From Polyangiaceae bacterium (GTDB lineage Bacteria; Myxococcota_A; Polyangia; Polyangiales; Polyangiaceae), in the NCBI GenBank assembly GCA_023150915.1, contig JAKLKA010000031.1, forward strand, positions 1 to 57,914: a DNA stretch of 57,914 nucleotides, given 5' to 3'. The position numbers and the translations under genes are program-made. How positions within the stretch are numbered: position 1 is the stretch's first letter; each line of letters begins with the position of its first letter. Positions 15,718 to 26,152 of the stretch are shown here, in pieces. The notes under the pieces are model-generated. The model searched no databases and had not been told where the DNA came from. It was given only the letters and a program-made list of their open reading frames with translations.

Positions 15718-16457
15718 GCCGCACCCACGCCCTGCCAGCGCTGCTGGCTGCCGTCGCCCTGTTCTTGACCGGCACGGCCTGGGCCGAGAAGTCGGCGCCC
15801 CACGCCGCGCCGGGCGCCCACGCACCGGCGGGCGGCGAGACCGACGCGCACGGCGGGGGCCACGGCGCCGATCACGGTCCCGGCCCGATCAACTGGTTTT
15901 ACGGGATGCTGGCCGAGACCGACACCCACGAACCGAATCTGCTGTTTCGCCCCAAGGGCATGCAGCCGCCGCTCGGCGCGATGCTGCTCAACACCGGCAT
16001 CTTGTTCTACGTCATCTATCGCTTCGGCAAGCGGCCCCTGGGCGAGGCGGTGCGGAAGCGCAAGGCCACCATCATGCAGGGCATGGACGACGCTGCCCGG
16101 ATGAAGGAAGAGGCTGCCGATCGTCTGGCCGAGTACGAAGAGAAGCTCGCGCACGTGGACGAAGAGATCGAGCGACTGAAGCGCGAGATGCGCGAGGCCG
16201 GTGAAGCCGAGCGCGCCCGCATCTTGGCCGAGGCGAAAGAACGCAGCCTGCGGATGGAACGGGACTCGCGCTTGCTGATCGAGCAAGAGCTGAAGGCTGC
16301 CCGTCAGGCGCTGGTGCGTGAAGCCGTCGAGGGCGCCGTCAAGAGCGCCGGCTCGATCCTGGCGAAAGAAATCGGCGCGGCCGATCACGCCCGCATGGCC
16401 GACGAGTACCTGGCCGCGCTCGACCAGGCCGTGGTCACCAAGGGAGGCCAAGCGTGA
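15714..16457 (+). CDS. atpF: ATP synthase F0 subunit b with signal peptide and His/Gly-rich N-end
   Basis: A 247-residue stalk subunit, about 80-90 residues longer than the usual b subunit. It starts with what looks like a cleavable signal peptide (LLAAVALFLTGTAWA-EK), then a His/Ala/Gly-rich linker (about residues 25-60, with APHAAPGAH and AHGGGHGADH), then the membrane helix (LGAMLLNTGILFYVIYRFG) and the dimerising coiled coil. The signal would place the linker in the periplasm, which agrees with the known N-out topology of subunit b. ATG 15714 overlaps the b' stop. The GTGA overlap with atpH shows tight coupling. Confidence 0.9.
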   Translation: MSRTHALPALLAAVALFLTGTAWAEKSAPHAAPGAHAPAGGETDAHGGGHGADHGPGPINWFYGMLAETDTHEPNLLFRPKGMQPPLGAMLLNTGILFYVIYRFGKRPLGEAVRKRKATIMQGMDDAARMKEEAADRLAEYEEKLAHVDEEIERLKREMREAGEAERARILAEAKERSLRMERDSRLLIEQELKAARQALVREAVEGAVKSAGSILAKEIGAADHARMADEYLAALDQAVVTKGGQA

Positions 16458-16996
16458 TCAGCTCAGCCATCGTCGACCGCTACGCTCGTGCCATCTTCGA
16501 GCTCGGCGTCGAGACCGGTCAGCTCAGCCAGCTCAGCGAGCAGGTGCGAAGCTTCGCCGCCGTGTTTGCCAGCAGCAAAGAGCTGCGCATGGTCGCCGAA
16601 AACCCCCTTGTTCCCGAAGATCAGCGGGACGGCATCTTGAAAGAGATCGGGTCGCGGCTCGGTCTGGGCGAGCACGCCATCAATTCCGTCCGGGTGCTGG
16701 CCGCTCGCCGTCGCCTGGCGGCGTTGCCCGACGTGGCCAAGCGCCTGGGCAGCCTCGCCGACGAGAAGGCGGGTGTGGTTCGCGCCAAGGTGACGAGCGC
16801 CGCTCCCCTCTCCGAAGACTTTTACGCGAAGCTCGCACAGAAGCTGGAAGCCAAGACCCTCAAGAAGGTGGTCATCGAGCGCGAGCACGACCCGAGCTTG
16901 ATCTCGGGCGTGGTGACCAAGCTCGGCGACAACACGATCGATGGGAGTCTGAAGGGAAGGCTCCAGGCACTGGAGCGGAGTCTGCTTCAGGTTTGA
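16454..16996 (+). CDS. atpH: ATP synthase F1 subunit delta
   Basis: A 180-residue subunit linking the peripheral stalk to the top of F1. The N-terminal helical domain begins IVDRYARAIFELGVE and the C-terminal part has VVIEREHDPSLISGVVTKLG followed by IDGSLKGRLQAL, both hallmarks of the delta/OSCP family. The GTG start overlaps the atpF stop (GTGA). The gap to atpA is 27 bases and contains a short T-run. Confidence 0.95.
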   Translation: MISSAIVDRYARAIFELGVETGQLSQLSEQVRSFAAVFASSKELRMVAENPLVPEDQRDGILKEIGSRLGLGEHAINSVRVLAARRRLAALPDVAKRLGSLADEKAGVVRAKVTSAAPLSEDFYAKLAQKLEAKTLKKVVIEREHDPSLISGVVTKLGDNTIDGSLKGRLQALERSLLQV

Positions 16997-17023
16997 GGAT
17001 TCTTTTTCAGGAAATAGAGAACC

Positions 17024-18706
<1,683 letters not shown>

Positions 18707-18712
18707 GGTCTG

Positions 18713-19618
18713 ATGGCCAACCTCAAAGCGATTCGCAAGCGCATCGTCTCGGTCAAGAGCACTCAGAAGATCACCCGCGCCATGAAGATGGTGGCCGGTG
18801 CTCGGCTGAACCGCGCTCAGCAGCGGATCTTGGCGCTTCGACCCTATGCCGTGAAGGCGGGCCACGTGCTGGCGGAGGTGACGGCCGCCGCCAATCGCCG
18901 CCTGGAAGAGGGCGGCGGTGGCGTGGATGCCGAGCACCCGCTCTTGGCGCGTCGGCCCGAGAACAACGTGCTCTTGCTGGTCATCACCAGCGACCGTGGT
19001 CTGTGTGGCGCATTCAACACCAACATTCTTCGTCTGGCCGAGCGCCAGTGGCGCGAGCGCGAAGCGCAGGGCCAGAAGGTGCAGATCGCGGTCATCGGTC
19101 GCAAGGGGCGTGACTTCTTCAAGCGCCGCAACGCGCCGGTGATGCACGTCTTCTCGGGGATCTGGGACCGCCTCGACCTCGAGCAGGCGCGCGCGGTGGC
19201 CCGCGTGGTGCTGAGGCCGTTCCTGGCCGGCGAGGTCGACGCGATCTTGGTCGTGTACAACGAGTTCAAGAGCGCCATGACCCAGCGGGTGGTGGGCGAG
19301 CCGCTGTTCCCGCTGCCGGTGGCGGCGGTGGAAGAGGCAGCCGAGCCCAGCTACGAGCGCGAGTTCATCTTCGAGCCGAACAAAGAGGCGCTGCTCGAGC
19401 GCTTGGTCCCGATGTACGTCGAGATCAGCGTGCTGCGCGCGCTGCTCGAGAGCATGGCCAGCGAGCTGGGCGCCCGGATGACGGCCATGGACTCGGCCAC
19501 CAAGAACGCGGCCGAAATGATCGACCGTCTGACCTTGAGCTACAACCGCGCTCGACAGGCGGCCATCACCACCGAGCTGATGGAGATCATCGGTGGCGCT
19601 GAAGCTCTGAAGGGCTGA
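18713..19618 (+). CDS. atpG: ATP synthase F1 subunit gamma
   Basis: A 301-residue central-stalk subunit. The N-terminal helix (KRIVSVKSTQKITRAMKMVA) and C-terminal helix (ATKNAAEMIDRLTLSYNRAR) form the rotor shaft, and the middle has ITSDRGLCGAFNTNI. It starts six bases after the atpA stop. In most operons atpD and atpC follow, but here a convergent gene of unknown function lies 18 bases downstream. The beta and epsilon subunits and the F0 a and c subunits must therefore be coded elsewhere. Confidence 0.96.
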   Translation: MANLKAIRKRIVSVKSTQKITRAMKMVAGARLNRAQQRILALRPYAVKAGHVLAEVTAAANRRLEEGGGGVDAEHPLLARRPENNVLLLVITSDRGLCGAFNTNILRLAERQWREREAQGQKVQIAVIGRKGRDFFKRRNAPVMHVFSGIWDRLDLEQARAVARVVLRPFLAGEVDAILVVYNEFKSAMTQRVVGEPLFPLPVAAVEEAAEPSYEREFIFEPNKEALLERLVPMYVEISVLRALLESMASELGARMTAMDSATKNAAEMIDRLTLSYNRARQAAITTELMEIIGGAEALKG

Positions 19619-19636
19619 AGCCGCCGGACGATCAGC

Positions 19637-20182
19637 TCAGGATTCTCGGGCGGTTTCCCTGCTCGAGCCAGCGGCGGCGTCTGCGCGCTCTGCGATCATG
19701 TCGGCGAGCTCGTCGAAGGCGACCGCTCGAGCGTGCAGCAGGGCGTGTCGCGGGCCGAGCACGGCGAAGAACAACAGTGGAGCCACCAGCAGCACGAACG
19801 CAGGGTTGGTCACCACGGCCACCAGCCCCAGAAGCCAGAGTGCCGACGGGAACGGGAAGAGCCGCGTGCGCGCGACGACGACGGGACCTTCGAGCCGGAA
19901 GTGCGTGGTGGCGATGCCCATTCTGTGGCGCGAGAGCTGCCAGCGGCCGGCACTGACGATTTCCCGTGCCGCTGGTCTGAGCCACGTGGTGTAGGCGTCA
20001 GCTCTGATTTCGGCGTCGGGTAACGCCCCGAGCACCTCTTGCTCGCGTGCCGAGAGCTCTAGCCGCTCCTCGTCACCGATCGGGATGAATGCAAGGCGAC
20101 CGAGCACCCTGGGCCCCAGCAGGTACACCAGCCACTCCGCGGCGAATGCGGCCGGGAGACTGAAAGCGAGAAGTTGGTCCAT
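19637..20182 (-). CDS. Unknown membrane protein, second gene of a two-gene unit
   Basis: A 181-residue protein with a hydrophobic N-terminal helix (LPAAFAAEWLVYLLGPRVLG) and a hydrophobic hairpin near residues 112-147 (ALWLLGLVAVVTNPAFVLLV). Between them is a soluble region of about 75 residues. I do not recognise the family. A strong Shine-Dalgarno sequence (AAGGAG) precedes the ATG by seven bases. It starts 15 bases after the stop of the upstream gene, so the two are almost certainly co-transcribed. It converges with atpG. Confidence 0.65.
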   Translation of the reverse strand: MDQLLAFSLPAAFAAEWLVYLLGPRVLGRLAFIPIGDEERLELSAREQEVLGALPDAEIRADAYTTWLRPAAREIVSAGRWQLSRHRMGIATTHFRLEGPVVVARTRLFPFPSALWLLGLVAVVTNPAFVLLVAPLLFFAVLGPRHALLHARAVAFDELADMIAERADAAAGSSRETARES

Positions 20183-20197
20183 GTGATTGCTCCTTGG

Positions 20198-20917
20198 TCA
20201 CCAGCCCGAGGTGCCGCCAGAACCCGTGGAGCTCGCCTTCGAGCCCGTGCCGCGCGATCCGTTTTGCGGTCCATCGTTCTGAGGGGGAGCCGCATCTTCC
20301 GTGCACGCCCCGATCGACAGCGGTCCCAGGCCATCCACGCTCCAGCACGTTTCGGGGACGCCGTTGCCGTTGGCGTCGCGCACGCCCACGCTCGCCCCCA
20401 TGCTCACTCCCACGTCGAGCCCGATCGACATCGAGTCCCCCCCCGACGAATACGACCACTCGACGCTCGCCAACGCGCCCCCACCTCCGGCGTGAAACCC
20501 CGTGCTGCCATCGGGGTTGTCGATGCCGACGGCTCCTTTCCCGCTGACGCCAGAAGCCCTGACTTCGCTGGTGGAAGAGACGCCCACCTTGGCTTCGACC
20601 ACGCTGGCGCGGCCGCCGCGAGCCCGACCATCGGACTGCGTCGCGACCCCCAAGGCGAATTCGGAGTCGCCGCGCTTCTTCTCGAATGCGACCGCGCGGA
20701 ACGGCTTCGGCTTCTTCTGGTAACGCGCAGCGAGCTGCTCGACCGCCGGCGTGAGCGGCTCGGTGGTCGCCGCCGAAGGCGACGCCTTCGACTTATCTGC
20801 GGGCGGGGCGATCTGCGGCCCGGACGCATACTGGATGGTGCCGTCCGGTGCACAGTAGCCGCCGCCGGGTTCCTCGATTTGCCGGCGGCGCGGGTCGGTT
20901 CCAATCGGTTCGGTCAT
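20198..20917 (-). CDS. Unknown Gly/Ser-rich protein, first gene of a two-gene unit
   Basis: A 239-residue protein without a signal peptide. A Lys/Arg-rich part (about 65-110, with ARYQKKPKPFRAVAFEKKRG) leads into a long beta-rich, repetitive Ala/Gly/Ser/Val region (VEAKVGVSSTSEVRASG, GVSMGASVGVRDANGNG) that looks like stacked short strands; DANGNGVPE resembles a calcium loop. The end is low-complexity Gly/Ser. The layout recalls secreted structural or polymorphic-toxin-like proteins in myxobacteria, but I find no catalytic motif. The start MTEPIGTD is chosen; the ATG at 20986 would add 23 residues, and a longer version would overlap glmS. Confidence 0.55.
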   Translation of the reverse strand: MTEPIGTDPRRRQIEEPGGGYCAPDGTIQYASGPQIAPPADKSKASPSAATTEPLTPAVEQLAARYQKKPKPFRAVAFEKKRGDSEFALGVATQSDGRARGGRASVVEAKVGVSSTSEVRASGVSGKGAVGIDNPDGSTGFHAGGGGALASVEWSYSSGGDSMSIGLDVGVSMGASVGVRDANGNGVPETCWSVDGLGPLSIGACTEDAAPPQNDGPQNGSRGTGSKASSTGSGGTSGW

Positions 20918-21065
20918 GCGACCCCCATCGGGCCGGGCGCGGCCCGAGTTGCGTCCTTCTTGCTGACCCCGCGAAAAACTGGCCATCTCGCCGGCCGAGT
21001 GGGAAATACCGGAGGCCCCGGGCTTGAACCGGCGCGGCCCCCGCGGAAACAGAGGAACCACCAGC

Positions 21066-22898
<1,833 letters not shown>

Positions 22899-22907
22899 CG
22901 CGCGGTC

Positions 22908-24536
22908 TCAGTTGAACTCGTGTTCCTTGGCGAGCAGGCCTGCCCCGCCGGCGCCCGCGCCCGTGCTTTGACCGGCGCCGTCGGCTCCGCCCGGGGCTGC
23001 GCTGCTTGCGATCTGGATGCTGCCCCCGGTGACCGTGGGCTTGTCGCCCTTGAACGCCAGGCCAATGCTGGGCCCGCCCGCGCCGCCGCCCCCCTGTCCG
23101 CCGTTGCCGCCCTTCGCGCCGGCACCGCCCGCGCACGCGCCGGTGCCCCCGGCCGCGCCCGGCGCGCCGTTGCCGCCGGGTTGCCCCTTGCCGCCGTTGC
23201 CGCCCTTGCCGCCAGCTTTCGCAAACAGATCGCAGTCGGTGATCGTCACGCCCGACTGGTGCACGGTGATGGCGATGCTCGCGCCGCCGCCCTTGCCACC
23301 TTCGCCGCCGATTCCCCCGCAGCCGCCGCTGCCGCCGCCGCCGCCGGAAGCGCCGATCGGCGGGTTCGGTCCCGTCGGGCCGCAGCTCGACGGCGCCTTC
23401 AACGAGCCGCCCCCGCCGCCGCCCTGCCCGTTGCCGCCGTTCTGTCCATAGCCGCCCGAGCTCGAGCTCCACCCGCCGGACGAGAGCATGCCCGCGCTGG
23501 TGCTGCCTTCGCCGTCGTCACCGTTCGCGCCCGCTGCGCCATTCGCGCCCTTGCCGACCGTCGCGCAGCTCCAGCCGCCGGGGAGGGCGTCGTTCTGGCC
23601 GAGGCCACCCAGGCCGCCCGCCATGCTCGGCGCGCCGTCGGTGCCCGAGCCCGCGCTGCCGACACCGACGCCCGCCACGCCGCCGAAGCCGCCCTTGCTC
23701 TCGGGGAAGCCGCAGCCAGTCACGGTCTCGGCGCCGCCCAGGGCGTCTTTGCTGCATGCGTTCTTCCCGGGGTTGCCGCTCTTGCCCGCATCGGCCACGC
23801 CCGGCGTGCTGTACCCCGCCACGCCGTTCGCGCCGGTTCCAGCAGTCACCTTCAACCGTGCCAGTCGCACGTTCTTCGACCCGCCCACCACCACGCCGAT
23901 GCTGGCGGTCCCCGGCGAGGTGGCAGCGCCTGCGGTGATCTCGAAGTCCTCGATGCGCGTTCCCGTGATCAGATCCGCCAGCTCGATCACGCCGCTCGAC
24001 GGGCCGGTCAGCAGGGTGCGGGTGCCCTTCGCGTAGTCCCAGGTCGCGCAGTCGAAGCCACCATACAGCTCGACGCCGTCCGAGTTCGAGTCGATGGTGA
24101 TCTGCGTGTCGAACGCGCCGGCGGTGGCACAGGCATACACGCGCTTGTCGTCCAGCGCCGCCGTGCTGATGGCTTGATCGAAGGTCTTGTAGGGCTTCGC
24201 TCGCGAGCCGTCGCCGTACAGGTCATCGCCCTTGGGTGACACGAACACCGCGAAGCTCTCGTGGATCACGCAGGCGTCTTCGAACGGCGTCTTCTTGCCG
24301 TCGCACCCCGGCCCGCCGCCGCCGAAATTGCTGAGCCCGCCGGTGCCCGAGCCGTTGCCGCTGCCGCCGTTGCCCGTGCTGCCCGTGCCGCTCTGGCCGC
24401 CCGTGCCGCCGCCGCTGCTGCCCCCCACGCCGGGGTTGTTCGGCGAGTACTCGCCATCGCGTTTGCTGCCACACGCGAGCATCACCACGCTGCCGGTCAG
24501 CAAGACCCCGAGCGCGACCCGAGCTTCGAAGCGCAT
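22908..24536 (-). CDS. Gly-rich PGRS-like lipoprotein with beta-helix segment
   Basis: A 542-residue lipoprotein (lipobox MLAC, Cys22). A Gly/Ser linker (35-75) precedes a segment resembling parallel beta-helix proteins (FVSPKGDDLYGDGSRAKPYK, then FDQAISTAA and VELYGGFD), the type of N-terminal repeat seen in DUF1565 proteins. The rest, from about residue 230, is dominated by GGNGG and GAAGANG repeats, much like mycobacterial PE-PGRS proteins. It is likely a surface protein; the role is unknown. The ATG is six bases from a palindromic AGTATACT that also serves the divergent gene. The convergent glmS stop is nine bases away. Confidence 0.75.
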   Translation of the reverse strand: MRFEARVALGVLLTGSVVMLACGSKRDGEYSPNNPGVGGSSGGGTGGQSGTGSTGNGGSGNGSGTGGLSNFGGGGPGCDGKKTPFEDACVIHESFAVFVSPKGDDLYGDGSRAKPYKTFDQAISTAALDDKRVYACATAGAFDTQITIDSNSDGVELYGGFDCATWDYAKGTRTLLTGPSSGVIELADLITGTRIEDFEITAGAATSPGTASIGVVVGGSKNVRLARLKVTAGTGANGVAGYSTPGVADAGKSGNPGKNACSKDALGGAETVTGCGFPESKGGFGGVAGVGVGSAGSGTDGAPSMAGGLGGLGQNDALPGGWSCATVGKGANGAAGANGDDGEGSTSAGMLSSGGWSSSSGGYGQNGGNGQGGGGGGSLKAPSSCGPTGPNPPIGASGGGGGSGGCGGIGGEGGKGGGASIAITVHQSGVTITDCDLFAKAGGKGGNGGKGQPGGNGAPGAAGGTGACAGGAGAKGGNGGQGGGGAGGPSIGLAFKGDKPTVTGGSIQIASSAAPGGADGAGQSTGAGAGGAGLLAKEHEFN

Positions 24537-24542
24537 GGGGCG

Positions 24543-24550
24543 AGTATACT
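24543..24550. promoter_or_regulatory. Palindromic shared -10 element (AGTATACT) for two divergent leaderless genes
   Basis: AGTATACT is its own reverse complement, so each strand reads TATACT. The plus hexamer ends at 24550, with six bases to GTG 24557. The minus hexamer ends at 24543, with six bases to ATG 24536. The spacing is exactly mirror-symmetric and places both predicted transcription starts at or beside the start codons. Confidence 0.6.
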
Positions 24551-24556
24551 GCCCCG

Positions 24557-25315
24557 GTGCAGCTGTCGCTCGTGGTGTTGCTCGGCGTGGTGGCGCTGGC
24601 GCTGTTTGCCGGCGTGCTGCTGGTGAGCCAGGTCGCCGGTGCTGCGCTGCGGCGGTCGCTCGGCATGGTGCGCCACTCGCTCCGTCCGGGTCGGCCCATC
24701 GGCGAGCTCACCTCGGGCCCGCGGCGCATGCAGGGCTTCGTGGGTCTCGCCGCCTCGCAGAGCGAGCGCGAGGCGTTGCTCACCGGTCCGGTGAGCGGGC
24801 GGCCGTGCCTGGCCTACGAGCTCGAGCTCTCGGCGGATGGCCGGCGTTGCTATTCCGAGCGGCAGGCGCTGCCGTGCGTGGTGCGCGACGGCTCGGGCGA
24901 GCTCGAGCTTCCGATGTCGACGGCCGAGCTCTCGATCGAGCGACGCGAGGCGTGGCGCGGCGTCCTCGAGTCCGCCCCACCTCCGGGTCTCTCGCCAGCG
25001 CTGTGCCAGAAGCTGGTCGCGGCCAAGAACGCCTTCATCGAGCGCGAACGCCTGTCCCCGGCGGTGCCCGTGGAGCTCGCAGTCAAGACGATCGGCACCG
25101 GGGACTTGCTCTACGTGAGCGGCGAGGTGATCCAAGGGGGGCCCCGCGTCAGCCTGATCTCGGGTCGGCCGGTGTGCGTGTCGGACCGACCTTTCGCCGA
25201 GGTCGCCAAGAAGGAAGGCCTGTTCGCCGTTGCTGGCGTGGCCTTCGCGCTGTTCATCGTCAGCGTGGTGGTCGCGGTAGCGACTTCGATCGTCGCTCGC
25301 ACGCGAGCACCTTGA
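24557..25315 (+). CDS. GIDE-type membrane protein without RING finger
   Basis: A 252-residue protein with an N-terminal helix (LVVLLGVVALALFAGVLLV), a cytosolic or periplasmic middle part, and a C-terminal helix (LFAVAGVAFALFIVSVVVAV). The middle shows the GIDE-like pattern: LAASQSEREALLTGPVSGRPC and a following YELEL strand, as found in eukaryotic mitochondrial E3 ligases of the MUL1/MAPL type. The RING finger of those proteins is absent. Bacterial GIDE proteins have been linked to membrane-stress or conflict systems, but no partner is seen here. The GTG start is fixed by the shared TATACT element. Confidence 0.65.
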   Translation: MQLSLVVLLGVVALALFAGVLLVSQVAGAALRRSLGMVRHSLRPGRPIGELTSGPRRMQGFVGLAASQSEREALLTGPVSGRPCLAYELELSADGRRCYSERQALPCVVRDGSGELELPMSTAELSIERREAWRGVLESAPPPGLSPALCQKLVAAKNAFIERERLSPAVPVELAVKTIGTGDLLYVSGEVIQGGPRVSLISGRPVCVSDRPFAEVAKKEGLFAVAGVAFALFIVSVVVAVATSIVARTRAP

Positions 25316-25350
25316 CGCCGTCGGCCACCTTCGGTTTTCTCGGGGGTCCC

Positions 25351-26115
25351 ATGGCCCTGCGTTTCCAACCGGCCCCGCTCGTCCTCGCCCTGATCGTCGC
25401 CTGCGGGGGGCACAAGCGCGAGCCCGCATCGGGGGCAACCCCGGTCGAAGCAAAGTCGTCCGAGCCCGCTTCGGTGCAGCCCAAGCCCGCCGCCACGGAC
25501 AAGGGCGAGAAGGAAGAGGCCGACTCGAAAGAGCTTCCGACCGAGTGCACGAAGAAGGGCGACATGTGTCTGCCGCCGGTGGGCTTCGTGAAGCGGCTGT
25601 GCCAGGGCAACTTTCCCAGCATTGCGCTCTCGATGTTCAAGAAAGAGACGCCGTGGACCCGCGGCTACATGACGCGGAAGACCAAGGCGTGGAACGCCTC
25701 GGGCGGGGCCGCGTCGAGTGACGAGCTGGAGTTCGACGAGGAAGTCCTGGTGCTCCGCCACCGCTCTGACGATCTGGGTGGCATGCAGGTGAGCGGGGCC
25801 GGCGGCGGCTACGACGCCCTGCGCTGGAACGGGTCCTGTGTGACCCTGGCCAAAGAAGAGCTGACCCTCAAGAACCCCCCCAAGGCGAAGAACGCCCGGG
25901 TCGAGTGGCGCCTGATCGACGACCCAATGCGCGAAGCCATGCGCAACGACGCGAAGCTCGACAAGGCCTACAAGGACCGCCAGAAAGAGTGCAAAGGCGC
26001 CACCATGGGCACGGTGAGCGACAAGTGCGTCAAGCTCGACACCGCCCTCTCGGATGCCATAGTTGCGCACGTGCGCAGCGGTGGCGACGTGGGCAAGCCC
26101 GCGCGCATGCCCTGA
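25351..26115 (+). CDS. Lipoprotein of unknown function
   Basis: A 254-residue lipoprotein (ALIVAC lipobox, Cys18). A Pro/Ala/Lys/Glu linker (about 20-60) precedes a soluble domain with four Cys (ECTKKGDMCLPP; RLCQGNFPS; GSCVTL) and a C-terminal charged helix region. I do not recognise the family. The protein lies 35 bases downstream of the GIDE gene and may be co-transcribed with it. The ATG is chosen because it gives a standard lipoprotein signal; GGGGG lies upstream. The IgGFc-type gene follows after 37 bases. Confidence 0.7.
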   Translation: MALRFQPAPLVLALIVACGGHKREPASGATPVEAKSSEPASVQPKPAATDKGEKEEADSKELPTECTKKGDMCLPPVGFVKRLCQGNFPSIALSMFKKETPWTRGYMTRKTKAWNASGGAASSDELEFDEEVLVLRHRSDDLGGMQVSGAGGGYDALRWNGSCVTLAKEELTLKNPPKAKNARVEWRLIDDPMREAMRNDAKLDKAYKDRQKECKGATMGTVSDKCVKLDTALSDAIVAHVRSGGDVGKPARMP

Positions 26116-26141
26116 GGGTTTGCGGCGCAGGGGCTCGGCGC

Positions 26142-26147
26142 TACCAT
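26142..26147 (+). promoter_or_regulatory. Leaderless -10 candidate (TACCAT)
   Basis: TACCAT ends five bases before ATG 26153. Confidence 0.4.
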
Positions 26148-26152
26148 GCGCC

